Assembly (NCBI RefSeq): GCF_022201045.2
Contig: NC_068559.1
Location: forward strand, 23,815,501 to 23,879,500
Reading direction: 5' to 3'
DNA length: 64,000 nt
From: Citrus sinensis
Lineage: Eukaryota > Streptophyta > Magnoliopsida > Sapindales > Rutaceae
A model generated the notes under the pieces. That model worked only from the letters and a program-made list of their open reading frames with translations. It ran no database searches and was not told where the DNA came from. Numbering within the stretch: position 1 is the first letter of the stretch; every line of letters begins with the position of its first letter. The position numbers were made by a program, and so were the translations under genes. Of this stretch, positions 17,105-28,200 are shown piece after piece.

Positions 17105-17419
17105 TTTTTTTGACATTTTAAACCCTTGGGCTTACAATATGCATCTCAAATTATCTAGGGTTGATTTTATAAATTTATGATTATCTTTGGACTTTAGCAG
17201 ACAAATTGGGATAAATTTCAAACTCACATAGGGCATTAAGACTGGCTAACAGATTTGAAGATTTATAATAATAATCTTATTGTCCAATATGTTAAGTTTG
17301 TTAATTAAGATATGTAATCAGTGGGGCAGTTTTAAATAAAACTTGTTGGTATATAGTATATACCAGTCCAGTGAAATCTTTCTATTTTCATGTTAAATTT
17401 ATTAGATAATAGTAAATAT

Positions 17420-17620
17420 TTTAGGATGCGGTTGGACAACTGTAACTTAAAATCTACAGCACTAAAGTGTTTGGTAAACACTAACTGCGTAGTTTTGAAG
17501 ATATGTTGATGTGATTTTTCACTTGTATCATGAAAAATCTATTATATCTTTAATAATTTTATCAAAATTATTATTTAAAATTTATATTTACTATATATTA
17601 CTATTAGTGTATGTATTGCA
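17420..17620 (-). mobile_element. Copy of dispersed hAT-like MITE family (inverted)
   Basis: Read on the minus strand, the core TTTTGATAAAATTATTAAAG, then TATAATAGATTTTTCATGATACAAGT, matches the element near 63657-63850 and less closely those near 55150 and 60735. The end carries TTTGGTAAACACTAACTGCG-like sequence. Borders approximate. Confidence 0.55.
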
Positions 17621-18759
17621 TTGAAAAATGATAATTAGAGACAATAAGCGGAGTGAGTTAATTTATTGAATAATCTAGCTCAATAACTCCTCACACATAT
17701 TCATAGGAAATGAAAAATGATACAAACCATACGCGTAATAGAGATATTGGAGATGAGTAATAAAGCCAAACAGAACGTACCATCAACAGTGTCGTGTGAT
17801 TCTAAAATGAGGAAGCTGTAGTTTTTCCTCCCAATCGCTTTCAGTTTCTTCACCGTTGGTAGTATTTTCTTCGCAATAATGCAGCGACCTTTCAAAATAT
17901 TGATAAGAGATGTATTGAATCAACCACTTTGATAGTTCCAACGATGGTTACTCGTGTCAGCCTAACCATTTCCAGATTCTTATTAATTATTCAGTGGCCT
18001 TTGTCTTTGTGCATACCAATTTTTTTTTTTTTTTTTCACATAGATCACATAAAAAAAATTGATCGTGACCGTTTTTATCTTTTTTATTTGTTTTTATTTT
18101 TTGATATTTTTTTAAATAAAATTCAAACTCCAAATAAGATCTCTTCGAATTATAAATATACAATAGTTATTTATTTATTTATTAATTAAAAAAATGTCAT
18201 GAAATTGTGGCCTTAGGGAATTTCTCATAGACTCCTTTTCAAATCCAAAAACTGTAAAATTTTCAATGTTACAAGCCACTTCATCAGCTGCAATCGATCA
18301 ACTAATTTAACCTACTTTTTATTCAGTTACCTAACAATACTCTAATATCTTTAACAAAAATTTGATGTCGGATTTACAATTTGAAAACGACCTATAAAAA
18401 TTAAAATTATTGAATTTTAAATGTAGCCATATGTGTTTAGTAAATCTAACTATTAAACTGCTATAAGAATGTAAATAATTGAATTGAACATATTGTTGAA
18501 TGAAATTTATTTTTTATTTATAAATGTTTGTATAAAATATTTTTTTAATTTGTTGATATAATAATTAATAACCAAATAAATATTTTATATTATTAGTTTT
18601 ACTTTTTTATTTTGTTATCTCAATATAGTTTGTAGTAATAATAATGATTTCTTTAAAGTTAATGATTTTATGTCTTAATTAATAAGGGTAATTTTAAAAT
18701 TTTAAAATATATATGAGGACATTTATGAAATTGTATCAAAAATATATATATGATTATCA

Positions 18760-18970
18760 AAATAAGACCTTATGGCTCTTAAATAAGCCATACCAAACAG
18801 ACACTAAATCTGATATAGGATAGAGTGATTTTGACAAAATTTAATTTTTTAAAAAATTACTAGACACAAAAATTAACTTGTAATTTTTAAAAAATTATTT
18901 TTAAATCTCTCAAAAATCGCCCAAACAGACCCTAAGATTGATCTCGATAAATCTCCGATCACGAAATTAA
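18760..18970. mobile_element. Possible MITE remnant
   Basis: CCAAACAGACACTAAAT near 18791 and CCAAACAGACCCTAAG near 18933 resemble the termini of short plant DNA transposons, but they are in direct rather than inverted orientation. They may mark the right ends of two adjacent or nested elements. No target-site duplication was identified. Confidence 0.3.
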
Positions 18971-19496
18971 AGCCGGGCGTGGGGCTGAATTCAGATTTTT
19001 GCCTGATTGATATTCTTAGAGAACATGATACTCACGTGTAATGAAGAGAGAGAATAATAATAATAAGTAAAAAAAAAAAAAGGATAACAAATCATTTTTT
19101 TTTTGTTTATGTCCATTCATTCGTCAAAAAGATAAATTATTCCCACTCTCTCCCTAGTTCATCAAAACGACAACCTGAATCCTGCCAAAAATAATAAATA
19201 AATAAAAATACAAAAATAAATAATAATAAAAAGTTGTCACCCCAACTCACCATGGGGGTCATGCATGCAAACACAACTTTGTAAGATTCTACATGTCATG
19301 ATCCACCCACCACAAAAGATAAATTTTAATTATAAAAAAAAAAAAGAAGAAAAGATTATTCGCTTGATCTCAAAAGTACGGCCACTCGATTGAGGACAGG
19401 ACATTTGCTGCTGTCGCGTTATCGTTATCTGAATGAATTTATTAATATGATCTGATTAGTGGTTAATTGTGTATCATTTGGGGGTGTTGTGTAATT

Positions 19497-19705
19497 GTAT
19501 AAAAGAACTATAATCCTCCTATAAATATCGCTCAGCAAGCAACAGAAGTTGATTATTGCAATCAAAGATTCTGAGTGGAGAGGGTACACGCAGTGGCAGC
19601 AGCGGGAATATCTTTTTTTTTTTTGTCTTTACATAATGTTTCCGGGGGTCGCAAAATTGGATTTTGTCCAAAATCCAAATTGCCGATGCCTTTTTGCTTG
19701 CCATG
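19497..19705 (+). other. TATA-like boxes and hairpin without a recognised gene
   Basis: TATAAAAG (about 19499) and TATAAATAT (about 19520) precede a GC-richer stretch that includes a small hairpin at about 19656-19683 (TTGGATTTT, loop GTCC, AAAATCCAA). This could be the start of a non-coding transcript. I recognise no known microRNA or snRNA in it. Confidence 0.25.
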
Positions 19706-20207
19706 ATGATCGTATTATATCATGATGTGGTACGATTTTGTCCTAATTATAAAAACAACGCATTACTATTTTGACTTGCAGAACCCAACATGTTGGTCGC
19801 ATTGATATGTATGTAATTGCCATACTAGTCGATTATCGTAAAGTTAACCCATAATTTAAAAAAAAAATAAAAACCCCCAAAAAGGCAAAAAAAATTTAAA
19901 AAAAAATCGCACCATATTTTAAGGAGGTAATTTGAGGCCTGAGAGTATACTTCCTACATATAGTCCATGTTTGGTAAAGTACCTGTCCCCATTTTCCTTC
20001 CTTACACTTCTCTCTCTCTCTCTCTCTCTCGTTACATTTTCTAACTTGTGGATTATAATGAAAATTTTGAAACATGCAATAGATATTGACGACAATAGTA
20101 CTATACTTCAATTGTATGATAATTTTATTCTTAGACCGTTGTAACTCATGTAAGATCATGAAAGTTTTATTATTTAAATGTGTTTATAAGTTAGACATTA
20201 GATCTTT

Positions 20208-20510
20208 CTCTTTTTAGAGTGACCATCTAAATTAAACTTCAGTTAAGCTTGATGAATTCCGGAAATTTCTTACAACGATGTAAACACTTATTTTAATTGT
20301 TAGTGCACTAACAATTACGGAGATTTCTTACAACGATGTAAGTATTTATTTTAATTCTCTTTTTAGAGTGACCTTCTAGATTAAACTTCCAGTTAAACTT
20401 GATAAATTCCAGACATTTTCTTACAATGATGTAAACACTTATTTTTATTTTTTATTTTTTTTATTAGAAGGGGCTCAACTAAGCGAGCTAAACAGGAACA
20501 AGACGAGGTA
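20208..20510. repeat. Diverged 149-bp duplication with a central palindrome
   Basis: CTCTTTTTAGAGTGACC starts copies at 20208 and 20357, followed by TTAAACTT, GATAAATTCC-like and TTCTTACAACGATGTAA blocks. A perfect 22-bp palindrome lies at 20295-20316 (centre TAGTGCACTA). The second copy is interrupted by a T-run and a short GC-richer segment (AGCGAGCTAAACAGG), possibly a small insertion. Confidence 0.7.
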
Positions 20511-21006
20511 AACACTTATTTTAATTGTTATTGTATGTGTGAAAATAGAATAAAAAACGTGAAAAAAATAAATGAAATCGAACTTTCGTAATAATTCTAA
20601 ACAAAAGTTTGAATTTTATTGACTTAAAAGATATAAACAAAATTAAATAAGATCTCTCGAGAGTCTTTTAAGAATGGATGAAATTAAATTTTTAAAATAA
20701 TCTCGAAGTGAAATTAAAAACTTTCATTTATTAAAAAGATATGAAAATTACTAATAAACCTCTCGCGATCCTACTTCAATCAAAATAAACTCAAATAAAG
20801 AAAATAAATCATACATCAATAAATAAAATAAAGAGTTAAAAACAGCCCAAATATGACTCCAATTAAAACCGACAAAAACAAAGGCTCCATTAAAAAAAAA
20901 AAAATTCCCAGAAATCTTAAGCTTCGTGGCATAGAACTCGTGAATGGTAGCCTAAGTACACCGTCTACATTTATACAATCTAACAAATTGATCTTTCAAC
21001 TGGCAG

Positions 21007-21043
<37 letters not shown>

Positions 21044-21048
21044 TTCAC

Positions 21049-21664
21049 GGATAATTTTTAAAAACTTCCCCTGAGATTTGGACTTGTTGTAAGTAGATGG
21101 CAAAAATTTATTTATTTGTGAAAAACCCTCTACCGTCAGTTAACTTTAACATTGACCGTTAGTTGACTGTGCAAATATAATATTACCCTTAACAACAGTT
21201 TGTAGACGAAAATAACTAAAAAAAAAAATTAAAATTGTTAGAGCGAAAAGCACAAACCTTATTTTTTGACAATTTTATCTTGTCAATTCTAAAGATTTAC
21301 ACTATCATAGGTAAAGATTATAACTATTTTATTTTTAAGTTTTTAATTTTATCTTTTTTGTAGGAACTTTAAGAAAATATCAATAATTTAAAGAGAATTT
21401 TTCAAATTTTTAATTTTATCTTTCTTGTAGGAACTTTAAGAAAATATCAATAATTTAAAGAGGGTAAAATATCCAACAATTTTAATTTTTTTTTTAGTTA
21501 TTTCCGTCTACAAACTGTTGTTAAGGGTAATATTGTCTTTGTATAGTCAACTAACGGTCAATGTTAAAGTTAACTGACAGTAAGAGATTTTTTATAAATA
21601 AATAAATTCTCACCATTTACTTGCAACAAACCCAAACTTCAGGGAAAGTTTTTAAAAATTACCC
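21049..21664. mobile_element. Mutator-like MITE with about 190-bp inverted repeats
   Basis: The ends GGATAATTTTTAAAAACTT and (complement) GGGTAATTTTTAAAAACTT open arms of about 190 bp that remain highly similar, including a shared TTAACATTGACCGTTAGTTG and AACAACAGTTTGTAGACG. The element is flanked by an identical 10-bp duplication, TTATTTTCAC, at 21039-21048 and 21665-21674. Long inverted repeats and a 9-11 bp duplication are typical of Mutator-like elements. The 616-bp element codes for nothing and has an internal 67-bp tandem duplication (about 21338-21470). Confidence 0.88.
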
Positions 21665-23009
21665 TTATTTTCACATTAATCTATACAAACGCATGCCAGT
21701 TTGACTCTCCATATACTGTTAAAAACAATTGCGTACGGGGTCCTCTGCCAAACCCAACCACAAAATTAAACTTGGCAGCTGCGAGCACGTAGCATCTTAT
21801 CGTTGCGCTTGTTAAAAATTTTTGGATGAGGTCTTTATTAAATTAGACGACGTCGTGTCAGGGGTTTTAAGAATGAAGATAAAGAAAGCCTTGTTTCTTC
21901 TAGAAGAGACAAGACAAAAGCGTATAAAGTCCTAATCACCGGGGGATTCTACATCCTGTCTGGTAAAAAAAGTTCACAAACTCAAATTATGCGTTATGCC
22001 TTTCAGTGTTTGTGTAGGGTTAGATTATAATATAGGGCAAAATTATGGTGTAATTATGATATTATATTATAGCTGAATCTAGTTATTGGATCAGTTTATA
22101 ATTGTCAATATAATTAAATTTAATGACATACCATAACTGCATCAGAGCCGGACTCTATAATATATATGTAGATTGTAAATATCTTTAAAAAAATAAAAAA
22201 AAAGTTGTTCTGTTACTTTTTTTCAATCTTTTTTTACTTATTTTGGTAAAAAAAGTTGTTTGAAAGACATTTATTTATTTTAATTAAACACTGAAAAATA
22301 AAGCTAACACATATAAAAATTAGATAATAGTGCGAGAACAATTAATGTTGGTCACGTGTAAAACATGGTTCAATTACAGTGAGCTGGTCGTTAGAATTTA
22401 CGAAAGTCAACGTGAATTACAAAACCGGACGCCTTTTTGTAGACCCCTTCTCTTTCTTTGTTTCTTTCACGGACTGCCTGCAACGCTGCCGTTGAGACTG
22501 TTCTTCGTTTGACACGTCGCATAACGATTAACGCGGCCGGTTATTAATTCACAAGTCCTTTCGCTTCGTTGGACTTTTCATTTTTTTTTAAAAAAAAAAG
22601 AATATGCAATAAATATGAAAGTCTTGTTGATTATTTGTTGACAGATCATCATCAAAATTTGGCGCCCATTTCTGTGGTTAGGTATTTACTCTCCAATTTC
22701 TCTCACACGTGTCCGGGGTCAATTTTGTATTATTATTCTTTGCCTTGGTTTTATCATCTATTCATCTTAAATAAATTTGTTAAATGTATTTATTTCTCTT
22801 TTGCTCTTACTCGTCACGTATCTGTTTCACATTTGTTATATTATTTTAAATAAAAAAATTTATGATGAGCTTAATTCAAATTTTAAAAAAATAAAAACAA
22901 ACACAAACACATTCAATAATAGAATATTAAAAATGATTTGCATTAAAAAAAATGACCAGTGCCTTATAAGCTTGATTAAATAGTTTTCATCAAATAATTT
23001 TATTTGACT

Positions 23010-23150
23010 GACCACTCAAGTTTGAACATTCCACTCTCCTAATGATTTTATAAAAAGATGAATTAATAATGAAAAATTGATTTTTGTTTTACAATTATTA
23101 TTAAAACAATATTTTAGTTTTTTTTAAATAATACCAAATAGGCTATTAAT
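23010..23150 (-). mobile_element. Possible end fragment of the hAT-like MITE family
   Basis: Read on the minus strand, GCCTATTTGGTATT near 23140 matches the left end of the element at about 63657 (CCCTATTTGGTATTG), followed by similar AT-rich sequence. Only one end is recognisable. Confidence 0.3.
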
Positions 23151-23398
23151 TTCTTTTCTTTTTTTTTTTGATAATCCAATTTAGGATTAAAGAACTTACT
23201 TTGTTTCATTTTGTTATTGATTAACAAGAAGGTTAGAATATTAAAATTTAAGAGATAAACTTTAAAAGAAAAAGAATAAATGAGAGATCAACTTTAATTA
23301 TAGGTAAATACATTCGTTTTCAACAAGTCAAACTTGAACAACACTTCCTTGATTTAATATAACAATAAAATAAAATCAATTCATTATTATATGAAGAG

Positions 23399-23402
<4 letters not shown>

Positions 23403-23438
<36 letters not shown>
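23403..23438. repeat. (TA)n microsatellite
   Basis: A near-pure TA run, followed by TTTATATAAAAAAAAG and a second shorter TA run to about 23470. Confidence 0.85.
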
Positions 23439-23444
<6 letters not shown>

Positions 23445-24952
23445 AAAAAAAGAATATATATATATATATTGACATATACTTATTCGCTTAGTTTTATCAA
23501 AAAATAAGTTCCAATAAAATTAATAAGTTGACCAAGTAAAGCAATTATGAAGATACTAGGCAATATCATGAAATCCAATTTATTATTATGTGCAAAACAA
23601 GAATGAGTAATATTTGTATTATAGGATATAAATATTTTAAATGAGTAGCATGTGATGGTGATTACAGAGAATTGTTTGACCATATCTCCTCCCGCCACCC
23701 TCAATTGGTTAGAAGGCGTGCTCTTTTTTATTTTTATTTTTCTATCTCATATATTAATATTAGGGGGGTATCAACTCAAAATTTTAATAAAAAGAATTTC
23801 TTATCTAATATTTATAGGAATACTAACACATAGGTCCCTTATATTTGACAAACTCTGACTTAACGACATAATTATTTCGTGTGTATCAAATATTTATAGC
23901 ATTCGAAATGAATAATATAGACTCATGTTTTTTTTTTCCTTTTTTATTAAAATTTTATCATTACGTGTAATAAAAGTATTATTTAATGAGAGTATTAAAT
24001 TTTTGTCATTACAAGATGGTAGATACTGTCGAGTATCTTAATTAGTTGTTGCCTTGTTGGCTTTCTGTTAGGAACGAAGAAACGATGGGATCTTCATTTA
24101 AGAAGATTGTGAAAAATTTAACGTTTTATCTTATGGATGGTTTGGCCACTTCAATAAAAAGTTAAGGACTTATTTGAGACAAACGGAAAAGATATGTCCT
24201 TATTTGTAAAGGTGTAGAAGATTCAGAAACCCTGATTAGTGATTTCAATCAACAGCTCAATTATTAATTAATCAAAACTAAACAAAGCTGTCTTTGCTTC
24301 TCTCTCAACTCTTTTGGCTTTCAACTGCTGAGAGAGAGACAGAGAGAAGCAAAGACCGCAGAAGAAGAGGGAAAAAAAAAACACACACACACAAAGTCGT
24401 CATCATCATTTGATAAAAAAATAAAAAATAATCAAAAGCTTCTTCCCGCGAAGTGACATTCACATTGTTCACTCGTTAATTTCCACGGGGGAAAAAAATA
24501 AAAAAAAAATAAAAGCGTCGAAATTGAATCTTCTAGAAAGCTCACCCCAGTTTTTCTTTTCCCACCCTGCGTTCTTTATTTGCATTGAATAAATCTTCAG
24601 ATACCGAAGCTTCCACTTTTTTATTTCTTTCTCTCTGTTATTAGAATTTTCTTCCCTTTATTTGGTTCGAATTTTACAAAATGCAGTAACAGTAGTTGCA
24701 TGAGTAGAACAAACACCAAATGCGCGTGTGTTATATTATTCAAAGTCAAAATTTTCGAGATCCTATCCATCCGAAGCCAAGTCTTCGTTCAAGACTGGAA
24801 TAAAAATACAAATTTAAAAAAAATAAAAATGTTCAAAACAGCGAATATTCGTCTATTACTATTTATTCATTTACATTCCTGTTACTTAGTCTCTTCAAAA
24901 ACTCCATTTTATAGTTCAATGTTCATGTTGAAAGTCGCTTGAGTGTCACACG

Positions 24953-24960
24953 TATATAAG
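24953..24960 (+). promoter_or_regulatory. Candidate TATA box of the flippase gene
   Basis: TATATAAG lies 256 bp upstream of the ATG at 25216. The sequence from about 24985 to the ATG contains no other ATG, as expected for a 5' leader of about 230 nt, and is rich in CT and T tracts. Confidence 0.45.
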
Positions 24961-25215
24961 TACATATATATTCCGACGAAGATTATAGTTTTATTTTCAG
25001 CTGTCTGTTAAGGTTTCTTTCTCTTACAAAGCTGGGTTCGGTTCTGTCTTTTCTCTTGTCTGAATCTGTTTAGAACTTTTTTTTTTTTTGAGTTTTTAGC
25101 CCCAGACTTCATCTGGGAATTTTTTTTTTTTTAATTTGGGAAAAAGAGCAAATTTTTTCTTGCTCTGCTGTTTATTTAGTGGTTTCGTTCCTGGGGGGGC
25201 TTTTGTAAAACTAAA

Positions 25216-28200
25216 ATGGCTGGTAATAGAAGGAGGAAGCTGCATTTTAGCAAGATCTATTCATTTACTTGCGGGAAGGCATCATTTAAGGAAGATCATT
25301 CACAGATAGGCGGACCGGGATTTTCAAGAGTGGTTTACTGTAATGAACCAAATTGTTTTGAGGCTGGAATTAGAAATTATTGTGATAATTATGTCAGCAC
25401 TACAAAGTATACTGTTGCTACTTTCTTGCCCAAATCATTGTTTGAGCAGTTCAGGAGAGTTGCTAACTTTTACTTCTTGGTAACTGGCATCTTGTCTTTT
25501 ACTAAACTAGCTCCTTATTCTGCTGTTAGTTCTATTCTTCCTCTAATTATTGTTATTGGAGTAACTATGGTGAAAGAGGGTATCGAAGATTGGCGCCGAA
25601 ACCAACAGGTACCTTTTTATTTACTTTCCTTTTTATCGGTTCTGAGTCTGCGCTTGCAATTAATGTTTGAGCTTCTGTATTGAGGGAACTTAAATTTTTA
25701 TTTATTTATTTATTTTCTTTTGAATATTTTGTCTTTAATTTACTTCTTTATAATTTGGGGCAACTTTTTTGAGGATAAGTTTCCTATGGGATAGATGAGG
25801 ATGCCAGAGAAGGCTCTTGAAGGAAGCATATTAGCACGAAATCTTGAAATTTTTCTGAATTTTGAGCTTCATTATATTTTTTTTTGGGGATGTGAACAGT
25901 GTTTTGATATTTGTAAGTGGAGGATTCGAGAAAGTTTGCTTCATCTGTTCGATACTTGCGTTTTATGGTGGATACGTGGGCATTTTAATCTTTCTAGGGT
26001 GATTCAGAGAGGATATGAGGGATATCAGTTTACTGGTTTAGATTCCTGGTATCTGCAAATACTTTTGGGTGGATAAAAATTAATAAATGAAAATAACTAA
26101 ATAAACCTAGTGATATGGGAGGATGCTTTTATTTCTTTAATTATGAAGTTGTGTTAGCTGTTATCTCGAAACTCATGTGCCACAATGCTATGTTCTCTTG
26201 CCTGTTGTAAAAGTATTTGAAATAGATTCACAGATAAACTAATTTCACAGACTTGTTTATTGTTTCATCTGGATTTATAAAATCTCTATGGGATATTTTC
26301 AGGATGTTGAGGTTAACAACAGAAAGGTTAAAGTTCATAATGGGGATGGGACTTTTGGTTCTACTGTGTGGAAGAATCTGAAAGTAGGAGATATAGTGAA
26401 GGTGGAGAAGGATGAATTCTTTCCAGCAGACCTCCTGTTGCTTTCGTCCAGTTATGAAGATGCAATCTGCTATGTTGAGACCATGAATCTTGATGGAGAG
26501 ACAAATTTAAAACTAAAACAAGCTTTGGAGGTAACTTCAATCTTACACGAGGACTCAAACTTCAAGGATTTCAAGGCCACCATTAAATGTGAAGATCCAA
26601 ATGCAAATTTGTACTCCTTTGTTGGATCATTGATCTTTGAAGAGCAACAACACCCTCTTACTCCTCAACAACTCCTCCTCAGAGACTCGAAACTCCGAAA
26701 TACAGATTATATATATGGGGCTGTTGTCTTCACTGGCCATGACACAAAGGTTATTCAGAATTCTACTGATCCCCCTTCAAAGAGAAGCAGGATAGAGAGG
26801 AAGATGGATCAAATCATCTACTTCATGTTTTTTGTTGTGTTCACTGTCGCCTTTGTTGGTTCCATTTTCTTTGGTGTTATAACTGAAAGAGACTTGGACA
26901 ATGGGAAGATGAAAAGGTGGTATCTTCAACCAGATGACTCTGAAATTTTCTTTGACCCTGATAGAGCACCAGTTGCAGCCATTTATCATTTTCTGACTGC
27001 TCTATTGTTATATAGTTATTTGATCCCAATCTCCTTGTATGTGTCAATAGAAATTGTCAAAGTTCTTCAGAGTATCTTCATCAATCAAGATGTTCAAATG
27101 TATTATGAGGAGGCTGACAAACCTGCACATGCCCGTACCTCAAATTTGAATGAGGAACTTGGCCAAGTTGACACGATACTTTCTGATAAGACTGGAACAT
27201 TGACCTGCAACTCAATGGAGTTCATAAAGTGTTCAGTTGCTGGAACAGCTTATGGTCGTGGTGTTACAGAGGTTGAGAGAGCTATGAACAGAAAAAAAGG
27301 TTCACCTTTAATTGATGTAGTAAATGGTTTGAACACTGAGGAGGATTTGACTGAGTCAAGACCATCAGTTAAAGGATTTAATTTCAAAGATGAGAGGATA
27401 GCAAATGGAAACTGGGTTAATGAGCCCAATTCAGATGTCATCCAGAAGTTTTTTCGTTTATTGGCAGTCTGTCATACTGCTATCCCTGAAGTGGATGAAA
27501 ATACTGGTAAGGTTATGTATGAAGCCGAATCACCAGATGAAGCAGCATTTGTGATTGCAGCTAGAGAACTTGGTTTTGAATTCTACCAAAGGACCCAAAC
27601 AAGTATTTCGTTGCATGAATTAGATCCGATGACGGGCAAGAAAGTTGAAAGGTTAGTGTCTCTTATCATGTTTAAATTAACAAGGAAAGGCACTTATAAT
27701 TTTAAGAAATCATGTACCGTATACTCTTCAGTTGCTTTTGCATGCTTGTAGATCACCTTGATACCCAGTTCACAAGGCCCTTATGGGACTTCACTTCGAC
27801 TTTATGCCTGTATAGCCACAGATTTTAGTCTGGAATGTCCAACAAACACCAAGTAATAAGAGTGTCGACTGCTCTTCTGCTCTGTCTTGCTTCTGACAGA
27901 TTACCACTTCGTTGATTTCCTGTTCTTGCTTGCATGATTTGGCTCTTGAATGCACCATGCAAAATTAAAATTATTTGTATGTAGCTGATTCTGTATTTCC
28001 TCAGCTATACTGCTTTCTCCCTAAGTTTTGATGGTCTAAGAACTCTAGGTTATCTGAGTAGGATCTTGCAACTTACCTACCATATATTTTTGTCTATCTG
28101 ATGTTCTTGATCAGTATTTGCATGGTGGACGTAAACTTTAGAATCTGGATTACAATTCTGTTCAGGCTTCCTGCACTTTCTGTGTGCAATTATGGGGTCA

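Larger units (their letters stand above)
15183..24952. other. 10-kb intergenic region, repeat-rich, no confident gene
   Basis: This lies between the divergent TADA and flippase genes. It is AT-rich with long homopolymers and microsatellites: CG/GT runs near 16255 and 16630, poly-G and AT at 16936-17102, (CT)n near 20011-20030, (TTA)n near 21010-21041 and (TA)n near 23403-23438. Several palindromic elements are listed separately. Short ORFs here (for example 101 codons at 15422, 80 codons at 24700) show no recognisable domains. A GC-richer patch at about 22330-22560 contains CACGTG-like and TTGAC-like motifs and might be regulatory. Confidence 0.6.

Noticed and set aside
16892..17180. Frames composed of Tyr-Ile repeats
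   Set aside because: They are translations of the (AT)n microsatellite.
24700..24942. 80-codon frame upstream of the flippase as a possible upstream ORF
   Set aside because: It lies upstream of the candidate TATA box at 24953, so it is probably not in the leader; no features.
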